From the NCBI GenBank assembly GCA_900547995.1, contig URIY01000037.1, positions 1-17,140 of the forward strand: DNA of 17,140 bases. The letters run 5' to 3'. Position 1 is the first letter of the stretch. Every line of letters starts with the position of its first letter. A program made the position numbers and the translations under genes. Shown one piece after another: positions 7,706 through 15,137 of the stretch. A model generated the notes under the pieces. That model was given only the letters and a program-made list of their open reading frames with translations, was not told the origin of the DNA and did no database searches. The DNA is from an uncultured Mycoplasmatota bacterium (GTDB taxonomy: Bacteria > Bacillota_I > Bacilli_A > RF39 > UBA660).

Positions 7706-7727
7706 ACCTTTTTTATTATGTTATATT
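7699..7727 (+). promoter_or_regulatory. Promoter of the DUF192 gene, overlapping the pilin promoter
   Basis: Plus strand: TTGTCA (7699-7704), 17 bp, TATATT (7722-7727), followed by GGTGAT and the ATG at 7743. The leader is very short. The -35 shares five bases with the oppositely directed pilin -35. Confidence 0.6.
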
Positions 7728-7742
7728 ATAAATGGTGATATT

Positions 7743-8066
7743 ATGAATACAACTTTAGTTTTAAATAAGCAAGATATTATTTATTGTAACTCTTTTTTCA
7801 AAAGATTAAAAGGTATGCTGCTTAGTAAATATAATAGTAATAAGGTTTATTGTTTCCCAAAATGTAATAGTATTCATACTTTTTTTATGACTAGAAACAT
7901 TGATATTGTAATAACAGATAAAGATAATAATGTTATAAAGATTATTCAAGATTTAAAACCATGGAAAATAATTTTTCCAATCAAAAAAGGTTATTTTACC
8001 TATGAATTTGAAGCAAAATTTATACATAACATAAAAAATATCAAAAAAATTAGAGTAAATCTCTAA
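7743..8066 (+). CDS. DUF192 family protein
   Basis: 107 aa with family landmarks: RLKGMLLSK (about 22-30), SIHTFFMTRNIDIVITDKD (about 43-61) and LKPWK (about 72-76). DUF192 proteins are small beta-rich proteins of uncertain function, often found near secretion or Tad genes. Many are exported, but this one has no signal peptide and looks cytoplasmic. It starts after GGTGATATT and is divergent from the pilin. Its stop overlaps a terminator shared with the prepilin peptidase gene. The pilus link is inferred from position only. Confidence 0.8.
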   Translation: MNTTLVLNKQDIIYCNSFFKRLKGMLLSKYNSNKVYCFPKCNSIHTFFMTRNIDIVITDKDNNVIKIIQDLKPWKIIFPIKKGYFTYEFEAKFIHNIKNIKKIRVNL

Positions 8067-8073
8067 TTTTTTT
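8043..8073. terminator. Bidirectional intrinsic terminator
   Basis: A perfect 13-bp stem: 8043-8055 (A7 then TTAGAG) pairs with 8061-8073 (CTCTAA then T7), with a 5-nt loop. The A and T runs sit on both sides, so it can end the DUF192 transcript on the plus strand and the pilC-pilD transcript on the minus strand. It contains the stop of DUF192 and overlaps that of the peptidase gene. Confidence 0.9.
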
Positions 8074-8842
8074 ATACTCCAAATAATTTTAAAAATGAAT
8101 CAAAATTAAATCCCGATAAAAACATAATCAACGTAGCAACACTTATAAATGGGCCAAATGGTAATATATGGTCTTTTTTCTTAATTAAGATAATCAAAGA
8201 TACAGGTAATGCAATAATGGCTGACAAAAAGATAACCATTATTGACTCTCTGAATCCAAGAACCATGCCAACTAAAAACATAAGCTTTATGTCTCCACCA
8301 CCCATTGATTCTTTTTTAAAGACAATGTCGCCAAATATTTTTAATCCATACATTAGTAAAAATGATCCAGCACCACTTAATAATGAAAATAACAACGCTT
8401 TGCCACCGTTCATTATAAAAAGCAATATTGCTGAAAGTACTACACCAACAATTAATACTTCATCAGGAATAATCATAGTTTGATAATCACTTATTATGAT
8501 TATTAAAAGAACTGATATAAGTGTAAGGGATAGAGCAGTTTTAATTGATAAACCAAATAAAATATATGAAAGAGCAAACAATAAACCTGTAGACAACTCA
8601 AAAACAGGATAAAACCAAGATATCTTTTGCTTACATTTTGAACATTTTCTACCTAAAAATAGCCAAGAGAAAATGGGTACTAATTCATATGGTTTTAGAA
8701 AATGGCCACAATTAGTACAATGTGAGGCAGGTCTTATTAATGATTCACCCTTTGGGAGTCTATATCCAACAACATTATAAAATGAACCTAAAATCGTACC
8801 AAATATAAAGAATACAATTATAAAGTATAAATCCACTTCCAT
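8072..8842 (-). CDS. pilD: Prepilin peptidase (type 4 prepilin leader peptidase, A24 family)
   Basis: 256-aa polytopic membrane aspartic protease that cuts prepilins after Gly. The N-terminal domain has GSFYNVVGYRLPKG (19-32) and two Zn-type Cys pairs, C42xxC45 and C67xxC70, typical of PilD with its methyltransferase domain. The catalytic aspartates are D119 (SDYQTMIIPD) and D184 (GGGD, 181-184). About seven membrane helices are visible. It is the only peptidase in the window and should process the Flp and TadE-like subunits, and any T4P-type pilins of the PilC system. It follows pilC by 10 bp. AAGGGG lies only 3 nt before the ATG; a GTG two codons later would have better spacing, so the start is slightly uncertain. 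Confidence 0.95.
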   Translation of the reverse strand: MEVDLYFIIVFFIFGTILGSFYNVVGYRLPKGESLIRPASHCTNCGHFLKPYELVPIFSWLFLGRKCSKCKQKISWFYPVFELSTGLLFALSYILFGLSIKTALSLTLISVLLIIIISDYQTMIIPDEVLIVGVVLSAILLFIMNGGKALLFSLLSGAGSFLLMYGLKIFGDIVFKKESMGGGDIKLMFLVGMVLGFRESIMVIFLSAIIALPVSLIILIKKKDHILPFGPFISVATLIMFLSGFNFDSFLKLFGV

Positions 8843-8852
8843 CTTCCCCTTA

Positions 8853-11123
8853 CTACATTATGGCATTATACATATTAAACATTGGAATAACAATCGATAA
8901 TACAATAAAGCCAACTACCACTGTTAACATAACTATCAATATTGGCTCAATAAATGCTTTAATTCTTGCAACAGCATTTTTATGCAAATCTTGATAATAT
9001 TTTGAAACTTTTGACATCATCTCTGCAAGTTGTCCTGTTTTTTCTCCAGTTACAATCATTTCATAGGCTGGGATTGGAAAAGCCCACTGATCTTTATATG
9101 CTGCAGATATTTTTTCTCCACGCTCTAGATTAGCAGCGGTATCTTTTACTAACATTTTATATATTTCATTATTTGTAATTTTGCTAAGTATTTCAAGCGT
9201 ATCAGTTATAAAAACATTATGACTTAATAATGAACTAAAAGTCTTAGTAAACATAGTAACCTCATTGTATATAATAATATTTTTTACAACAGGGATATGC
9301 ATTGCAACCCATTGCATAGCCCATCTAAAAGCCTTAACATTCTTATATAAAATCATAAATACTATAATCAATACAACAATACCAATTAAAATCAAAAGTA
9401 AATTTTTTTGCAAAAAGTTACTTACGCTCATAACAAACAAAGTAAATCCTGGTATCTCTGCTTCATCCATTGATTTATAAATATCTACAAATTTTGGTAC
9501 AACATAAACCATGATAAATGTTATTACACCAAGTGCAAATATCATGACAACAGAAGGATAAGTAAGTGCTGTAATCATTTGTTTCCTTGTTTGATCTGCT
9601 TCAGTATAATACTCAGCCATATCATCAAGTGCCTCTGGAAGTTCTCCAGTCATTTCGGATGCTTTAATCATATTTACAAGCAGTTTTGGAAAAGCATTTC
9701 CCTGTTTTTCCATGGATGAGCTAAAATTTTCACCCATAGTTAAATCGTAAATCATAGCACGAAATAATTTTTGATAATTTTTATTTTTAAATTGCCTAGA
9801 TAATATTTTTAATGATTCAACAAGTGGAATACCCGCTTTTATATATGTAGAAAGTTGTGTTAAAAAGAAGACTAAATCCTTTGTTTTAAACTTTACTATA
9901 GTATTTCCAGCTGTTTTATGAAGCAAATTAATCCATTTTGATGTTCTAATACTATAAACTTCAAAACCCTCACTAAGTAAAAATGAATGTACTTCTACCC
10001 TAGAGAAGGCTGGAAAATAATCTTTAACTATTTTTCCTTCAGCATTTTTACCGACATACTCATAAACTTGCTTTTGTTCACTCTTAACAGCATCTTCGCC
10101 ATCAAAATTTATAAGTAAAATTTGACGATTTTTATCTTTTTTATTCTTATTATTTTTATATAATAAACTGTTTTCATATGATTTTTTGAAAGACTGACTA
10201 ATTTTTTTAGGTAATGCTTTTATTTTTTTCAAGAATCCCTTTATACCAGTTTCCTCTTTGTATTCATTTGAAGAAACTTTATCACTAACATATGCTTCGC
10301 TTTGTTTCTTTTTCTTAATTTGGGCTTCTTTTTTATCTAATTCTTTTTGTTTCTTCTTTTCTCTAATTTCTTCTTTTCTTAATTTTTCTTGTTTTAACCT
10401 TTCCTGTCTTTGTTGTTCTTTTTCATTTTTAAATTTTTCTCTTTTAGCTATTTTTTCTTGCTTTGCAAGTTCTCTTTTTTGTTTACTTTCTAATTTTTTT
10501 GAGGCTTCATTTTGAATTTTTGCTATTTGTTTTCTCAATTTTTCATTGCTTCCAGTTGCAAGTTCTTGAGAAAAATTTACTATTTTAAGGTTTTCTTGCT
10601 TTTTCTTTTTCTCTTCTTTTTGAAGCATTAATGCTTCTTTTTTATGTTTTTTTTCTAATTTTTTTATAGTTTGTTTTTGAATTCTAGCAATCATTCGTTT
10701 ATTTTTGTTATTACCAATTTGTTTTTTTTCTTCATTAAGGATTCTATTATTTAAATTTTGTTCAAATTTATTTTTTTCTTTTTTCAATTTTTTTTGCTCT
10801 ATCTTAAGAATCTGTTTATTTTTCTTTTCTAGTATACAATCAACCTTATCTTGACTATCTATTATCTTTCCATCAAAATGTCTATCAGCAACATTTTGCT
10901 TTTTATTGCTTTTTTTATTGTTTTTTAAAGAAATTATAGGATAAAATACAAAATATAAAATAGTTTTTAAACCAATAAAAATGTATTTAAAAATATCAAA
11001 AATAAACTTAAATATTGAATAAAATACAACATAAACACCAAAAACAATATACCATATAAAGTATATTGGAGCTAAAATTATTTTAAAAGATGATTTATTA
11101 TTTCTCTCCTTATTATTACTCAT
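8853..11123 (-). CDS. pilC: PilC/GspF-type platform protein with a long Lys/Glu-rich N-terminal extension
   Basis: 756 aa, nearly twice the usual 400. Residues 353-393 are the GspF N-terminal segment (YEYVGKNAEGK). Two T2SSF domains follow at about 416-538 and 618-740, each with the platform signature (KAGIPLVESL near 430; LSHNVFITDTLEIL near 633). Hydrophobic helices lie at about 522-544, 572-593 and 723-748. In front is an unusual part: a hydrophobic stretch at 14-66 (two or three helices), then about 190 residues rich in Lys, Glu and Gln (95-285), predicted as a coiled coil. The latter includes two similar units near 145-165 and 200-220. PilC normally partners a PilB ATPase in type IV pilus or type II secretion machines; none is present here. 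AAAGGGG precedes the ATG. Confidence 0.9.
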   Translation of the reverse strand: MSNNKERNNKSSFKIILAPIYFIWYIVFGVYVVFYSIFKFIFDIFKYIFIGLKTILYFVFYPIISLKNNKKSNKKQNVADRHFDGKIIDSQDKVDCILEKKNKQILKIEQKKLKKEKNKFEQNLNNRILNEEKKQIGNNKNKRMIARIQKQTIKKLEKKHKKEALMLQKEEKKKKQENLKIVNFSQELATGSNEKLRKQIAKIQNEASKKLESKQKRELAKQEKIAKREKFKNEKEQQRQERLKQEKLRKEEIREKKKQKELDKKEAQIKKKKQSEAYVSDKVSSNEYKEETGIKGFLKKIKALPKKISQSFKKSYENSLLYKNNKNKKDKNRQILLINFDGEDAVKSEQKQVYEYVGKNAEGKIVKDYFPAFSRVEVHSFLLSEGFEVYSIRTSKWINLLHKTAGNTIVKFKTKDLVFFLTQLSTYIKAGIPLVESLKILSRQFKNKNYQKLFRAMIYDLTMGENFSSSMEKQGNAFPKLLVNMIKASEMTGELPEALDDMAEYYTEADQTRKQMITALTYPSVVMIFALGVITFIMVYVVPKFVDIYKSMDEAEIPGFTLFVMSVSNFLQKNLLLILIGIVVLIIVFMILYKNVKAFRWAMQWVAMHIPVVKNIIIYNEVTMFTKTFSSLLSHNVFITDTLEILSKITNNEIYKMLVKDTAANLERGEKISAAYKDQWAFPIPAYEMIVTGEKTGQLAEMMSKVSKYYQDLHKNAVARIKAFIEPILIVMLTVVVGFIVLSIVIPMFNMYNAIM

Positions 11124-11155
11124 AACAAGCGCCCCTTTATTCTAATCTATAATTT

Positions 11156-11184
11156 AGTATACCATAATAATCTAATTTTGTAAA
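11156..11184 (-). promoter_or_regulatory. Promoter of the pilC-pilD operon
   Basis: Minus strand: TTTACA (11179-11184), 17 bp, TATACT (11156-11161), with TGG directly before the -10 (extended -10). It lies about 30 bp before the pilC start codon. Confidence 0.75.
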
Positions 11185-11208
11185 ATATTTTTTCAACTTT
11201 CATATAAT
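11178..11208 (+). promoter_or_regulatory. Probable promoter of the yqfQ-like gene
   Basis: A consensus -10, TATAAT (11203-11208), lies just before AAGGAG and the ATG at 11230. The best -35 candidate is TTGTAA (11178-11183) with a long 19-bp spacer, so the -35 is weak. It overlaps the -35 of the pilC promoter on the other strand. Confidence 0.5.
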
Positions 11209-11229
11209 ACTCTAGGAAGGAGTAACTTT

Positions 11230-11595
11230 ATGAATTTTTATAATCCTTATATGGGGTTTTATCCATATACAAATGTTCCAACTAAGACAGGAATACTAAG
11301 TAGTTTATTTAAAGGAAATGGTTTCAATCTAGGTTCTATTATTTCTGGTACACAAAAAACATTAAATATAATTAACCAAACTATTCCTATTGTTAAACAA
11401 GTATCTCCTGTAATGAAAAATGCTAAAACAATGTTTAAAGTTATGAATGAATTTAAGAAAACAGATACAAAAGAAAAAGTTGCAACAAAAGTTACAACCA
11501 ATAATACTTCTTCAAATAAACCCCTAAATAATAGTAAAGAACAGATAGAAGAGACAGTTTATAATGAAAGTAATGGGCCAACATTTTTTATTTAA
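11230..11595 (+). CDS. yqfQ: YqfQ/VrrA-like protein
   Basis: 121 aa, start fixed by AAGGAG 7 nt upstream. The N-terminus is rich in Tyr, Pro and Asn (FYNPYMGFYPYTN). The central block (about 22-75: ILSSLFKGNGFNLGSI, then QKTLNIINQTIPIVKQVSP and MKNAKTMFKVM) matches what I remember of the YqfQ-like family of Bacilli, which has conserved GPMVKN-type sequence here. The tail is charged and low in complexity. In Bacillus subtilis yqfQ lies close to trmK, sigA and dnaG, as here, which supports the call. The function of the family is not established. It converges on trmK, with the two stop codons overlapping by 4 nt. Confidence 0.7.
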   Translation: MNFYNPYMGFYPYTNVPTKTGILSSLFKGNGFNLGSIISGTQKTLNIINQTIPIVKQVSPVMKNAKTMFKVMNEFKKTDTKEKVATKVTTNNTSSNKPLNNSKEQIEETVYNESNGPTFFI

Positions 11596-11612
11596 ATGTA
11601 GCCTTTTATTTT
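11576..11612 (+). terminator. Terminator at the end of the yqfQ-like gene
   Basis: Plus strand: GGC (11576-11578) and ACATTT (11581-11586) pair with AAATGT (11594-11599) and GCC (11601-11603), with a small internal loop, followed by TTTTATTTTTTTT. The stem contains the stop codon. In the other direction there is no T run, so it does not clearly end trmK transcription. Confidence 0.65.
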
Positions 11613-12245
11613 TTTTACAAATCTATATTGTTTTATTTTATTTTTTAATTGTTTAAGAGGAATTTTTTTATATTTAAAGTTTTCTTTTTCATATATATAT
11701 TTTAAATAATTAATATCTATTTTCTGTCTTTTTAAAATAACAAATGGTCCTAGATATAATTCTATATCACTATATTTATAATAACCTCTTTTAAAATAAA
11801 TAATCACATAATATTTATTTTTTTCATATATTACTTTCTCATCAAAAAGATAAAAACCTTTTTTTATCATCATTTTCCTTAAATAATATAAATCATTATT
11901 TGATTGAATAATAATTTTATTGATTAAATCCACTTTATTATTAGATAAAATATGGTCAATTGTATTTGCACCCATACCAGATATAATTAATATATGATTA
12001 TTTTTAACATCTATTTTTTCAAGTCCATCACTTAAAACAGTTTCTATTTTATCTTTAAGATTATGTTTTTCAATATTTTGTTTAGCAATATTTAAGGCAT
12101 TTTCATTTATATCACTAGCAGTACATTTAATACCGTGATTTGTTAAATAAATATCTAGTAAAGCATGGTCACAACCAATATCAATAACCTTATCATTTTC
12201 ATCAACCATTTCAGCAATAGTTAGTAGTCTTTTAGATATTTTCAA
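11592..12245 (-). CDS. trmK: tRNA (adenine(22)-N(1))-methyltransferase TrmK
   Basis: 217-aa SAM-dependent methyltransferase that makes m1A22 in tRNA of Gram-positive bacteria. The SAM-binding motif I is DIGCDHALLDIY (22-33), an acidic residue ends strand 2 (SDIN, 44-47), and ISGMGAN (89-95) is the TrmK signature region. The C-terminal part (about 175-217) is a Lys-rich helical segment. It starts at TTG, preceded by GGGAGAT at good spacing, 2 bp after the rpoD stop, so it is translated from the dnaG-rpoD transcript. The synteny with Bacillus (dnaG, sigA, trmK) supports the name. Confidence 0.92.
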   Translation of the reverse strand: MKISKRLLTIAEMVDENDKVIDIGCDHALLDIYLTNHGIKCTASDINENALNIAKQNIEKHNLKDKIETVLSDGLEKIDVKNNHILIISGMGANTIDHILSNNKVDLINKIIIQSNNDLYYLRKMMIKKGFYLFDEKVIYEKNKYYVIIYFKRGYYKYSDIELYLGPFVILKRQKIDINYLKYIYEKENFKYKKIPLKQLKNKIKQYRFVKKIKGYI

Positions 12246-12247
12246 GT

Positions 12248-13333
12248 TTAATCTCCCATATAATCTTTTAATTTACGTGATCTTGATGGATGACGTAATT
12301 TTCTTAATGCTTTTGCTTCAATTTGTCTAATTCTCTCTCTCGTTACACCAAATTTTTGCCCAACTTCTTCTAGAGTGCGAGACTTACCATCTTCAAGCCC
12401 GAATCTTAATCTAATAACTTTTTCTTCCCTTTCAGTAAGAGTTAATAAAACATTACTAATTTCCATTTTTAGCATTTCATTAGTTGCATACTCTTCAGGA
12501 CTCATATTTCTTTCGTCTTTAATAAAATCTCCTAAATGTGAGTCATCTTCTTCACCAATAGGTGTTTCTAGACTAACTGGTTCCTGTGCGATTTTATATA
12601 CTTCACGTATTTTTTCAACAGATAGGCCTATTTTTTTAGCCAATTCTTCTTCTGATGGTTCACGATTAAGTTCAAGTGTTAATTGTCTTTGAACACGAGC
12701 AAGTTTATTAATTGTTTCAACCATATGAACAGGGACTCTAATCGTTCTTGCTTGATCAGCTATAGCTCTTGTAATAGCTTGTCTAATCCACCATGTTGCA
12801 TATGTACTAAATTTATATCCTTTAGATACATCAAACTTTTCGACAGCTTTCATAAGACCAATATTACCTTCTTGAATTAAATCAAGAAATAACATTCCAC
12901 GTCCAACATATCTTTTCGCAATACTAACAACAAGACGTAAATTAGCTTCCGCTAAAATATTTTTAGCTTCTTCATCACCAGCTGCAATACGATCAGCAAG
13001 TTCTGATTCTTCTTCAAGTGTTAATAACTTAATTTGCCCTATTTCTTTTAAATACATTCTAACTGGGTCATTAATAGTTAAATCCTTTGTAAGGGTATTA
13101 TCATCAAGTAATATCTTTTGATCACTGTCATCTGGTGCACTGGATTCTTCTTCAGATACTACCATAATACCATTATCACTAAAAAGATTATATAACTCAT
13201 CTAAAGCATCCGCATCAAGTTCAAGACCCTTTAAATGACTTGCTAGTTGCTCATATGTTATAATTCCTTTCTCTTTTCCTAATTTTAAAAGTTCAGCTTT
13301 TCTTTCCTCAAAAGTTTTAATTTCATTTATCAT
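12248..13333 (-). CDS. rpoD: RNA polymerase primary sigma factor (RpoD/SigA)
   Basis: 361 aa, the usual size of Firmicute SigA. Region 1.1 is short and acidic (1-80). Region 1.2 has DPVRMYLKEIG (89-99). Region 2 runs through NLRLVVSIAKRY and DLIQEGNIGLMKAV (151-164) to the -10 recognition helix, FSTYATWWIRQAI (175-187). Region 3 includes RVPVHMVE (199-206). Region 4.2 has a helix-turn-helix at about 320-345 (EEVGQKFGVTRERIRQIE). Every hallmark of the housekeeping sigma is present. Its start codon lies inside the dnaG coding end (11-bp overlap) after GGGGAGAT, showing translational coupling with primase as in the classical macromolecular-synthesis operon. Confidence 0.98.
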   Translation of the reverse strand: MINEIKTFEERKAELLKLGKEKGIITYEQLASHLKGLELDADALDELYNLFSDNGIMVVSEEESSAPDDSDQKILLDDNTLTKDLTINDPVRMYLKEIGQIKLLTLEEESELADRIAAGDEEAKNILAEANLRLVVSIAKRYVGRGMLFLDLIQEGNIGLMKAVEKFDVSKGYKFSTYATWWIRQAITRAIADQARTIRVPVHMVETINKLARVQRQLTLELNREPSEEELAKKIGLSVEKIREVYKIAQEPVSLETPIGEEDDSHLGDFIKDERNMSPEEYATNEMLKMEISNVLLTLTEREEKVIRLRFGLEDGKSRTLEEVGQKFGVTRERIRQIEAKALRKLRHPSRSRKLKDYMGD

Positions 13334-15083
13334 TTCTATTATCTCCCCTCATCTTTAAATCCATTATTTTTTGAGCCATCATAGCCTTTTTTAGTGGATC
13401 TACTTCTGCATGTATTTGTTCCTTAATTTTTTTTGTTTCCTTTTTTATATTAAACTCATTAATAACGTTTATATAATCATTGATTTCATCTAATGTATAT
13501 TCATCTTTAAAATCATTAGATTCTATATCACCTATTAATGGAACTAAATCATTATTATATTTCATAAGTTCTGTAATTAAATCAGCAGCACTTATTATAC
13601 CATTAATTTGGTAATATGAAACAATTTCTCGCGCTAATTGTCGATATTTTTCATCTGGCATAAACGGTGTTTTATTATTATATATTTTTATAACATCTTT
13701 GTTTTTTAACATATAATAAATAAGTGATCTTTCAGCCATTTCATATTTACCATATACTTTTTTATTTCTAGTATTAATTATTATTTCATTTTCATTAACT
13801 TTTTTATCTATTTCTGGTAATTTTGATCTTAAAAAATTAATATCTAAATTACTTTCACTGCTAAGTTTTTGCAGAGTTAATTCTCTTAGTATTTCATCAT
13901 CTATTTTTGTAAGTTCATCTAAAATATTCCTTACATATTCTGCCTTTTCAACACTACTTTCCAAATTTTTATGTTCTTTATAATGTGATAATTTAAAATC
14001 CATAACATTAATAGGATTTGCTATTTTAGAAATAAATCTTTCTTTACCAAACTTTTGAATATATTCATCAGGATCCAAATTATCTTCTAATCTTACAACC
14101 TGTGGTGTAGTACCAAGTTTTTGTAGTTCATTAATACAAGCAAATGTTGCTTTTGCTCCAGCAGCATCTCCGTCAAAACACAAGATAATATTAGGAGCTA
14201 ACCTTTTTATTAATAATGCTTGTTCTTTAGTAACAGCCGTTCCCATCGTGGCAACAACGTTTTTTACACCAGATACATATGCTCTTATGACATCCATAAA
14301 GCCTTCCATTACAATTATTGCTTTCGTCTTTCTTGCTTCATCTTTGGCCCTATGATAATTATATAATAGTTCTCCTTTTTTAAATATTGGTGTTTCTTTA
14401 GTATTAATATATTTTGAAATATCTTCCTCATGATAAATACGACCACTAAAACCTACGACTTTCCCTGATGTATCCCAAAGTGGAAACATAATACGTTTAG
14501 AATACATATCGTAGTATCCACCATCATTAAAAGAAAGCAACCCACTTTCATTTAAAGTATTTTGGTCAAAACCTTTTTTTAAAAGCATTTTACTAAGTAA
14601 ATCTCTTTTAGAAAGTGATAAACCTATACCAAACTCCTTTATAATGTTCTCATCTATAAGTCTTTTTTTTAGATATTCTTTGGCTTCTTTTCCTTCAGAA
14701 GTATTTATATTATTTTGATAAAATTTAAAAGCAATATCATATGCTTCATACATTTTTTGATAAGGATTACTTTTTTCTCTAATATCACCTATATCAATAG
14801 AAATACCAGCCATACTTGCAACTTTACTAAGGGCTTCTCTAAAACTAATATTTTCATAATCCATAATAAAATTAAAAACATTTCCTGTTGCCCCACATGA
14901 AAAGCATTTATATATTTGTTTTTCTTTAGATACACTCATGCTAGGATGATTATCATCATGAAATGGACAAACACCGAAATAATTTCTTCCCTTATTTACT
15001 AAAGGAATGTAGTCTGAAATAACATCAACTATATCAACACTACTTCTAATATTATTAATATCATTAACAGTCATTTTGTCCAT
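13323..15083 (-). CDS. dnaG: DNA primase DnaG
   Basis: 586-aa enzyme that makes RNA primers at the replication fork. The N-terminal CHC2 zinc finger is C39, H42, C60, C63. The catalytic core includes GFSGRIY (212-218) and the TOPRIM domain, with E260 (MEGFMDV) and D304/D306 (DGDAAG). The C-terminal part from about 450 is helical and would bind the replicative helicase. The first ATG at 15083 is preceded by AGGGAG with a longish 10-nt gap; ATG 15074 is an alternative that would remove three residues. It ends in TGA, evidence that TGA is a stop here. It overlaps rpoD by 11 bp. Confidence 0.97.
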   Translation of the reverse strand: MDKMTVNDINNIRSSVDIVDVISDYIPLVNKGRNYFGVCPFHDDNHPSMSVSKEKQIYKCFSCGATGNVFNFIMDYENISFREALSKVASMAGISIDIGDIREKSNPYQKMYEAYDIAFKFYQNNINTSEGKEAKEYLKKRLIDENIIKEFGIGLSLSKRDLLSKMLLKKGFDQNTLNESGLLSFNDGGYYDMYSKRIMFPLWDTSGKVVGFSGRIYHEEDISKYINTKETPIFKKGELLYNYHRAKDEARKTKAIIVMEGFMDVIRAYVSGVKNVVATMGTAVTKEQALLIKRLAPNIILCFDGDAAGAKATFACINELQKLGTTPQVVRLEDNLDPDEYIQKFGKERFISKIANPINVMDFKLSHYKEHKNLESSVEKAEYVRNILDELTKIDDEILRELTLQKLSSESNLDINFLRSKLPEIDKKVNENEIIINTRNKKVYGKYEMAERSLIYYMLKNKDVIKIYNNKTPFMPDEKYRQLAREIVSYYQINGIISAADLITELMKYNNDLVPLIGDIESNDFKDEYTLDEINDYINVINEFNIKKETKKIKEQIHAEVDPLKKAMMAQKIMDLKMRGDNRNDK

Positions 15084-15137
15084 AAATATCAGACTCCCTA
15101 ATATTAATATACGACAAAAAAATCAAAAACCCTTTTT

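Noticed and set aside
10260..10860. Low-complexity T/C-rich tract, considered as a CRISPR-like or simple repeat array
   Set aside because: It is the reverse complement of Lys/Glu-codon-rich coding sequence in pilC; there are no regular repeats and spacers.
11259..11501. Minus-strand ORF inside the yqfQ-like gene
   Set aside because: The plus-strand gene has a proper promoter -10, ribosome-binding site and terminator; the antisense frame has none of these.
12781..12800. Possible mycoplasma-type genetic code (TGA = Trp), suggested by the low GC
   Set aside because: The conserved Trp pair of the sigma factor is TGG TGG, and dnaG ends naturally at TGA where it overlaps rpoD.
15084..15137. Promoter or terminator between uvsE and dnaG
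   Set aside because: Only A/T runs and a TATATT without a properly spaced -35 are seen; no stable stem with a T run. I could not support either.
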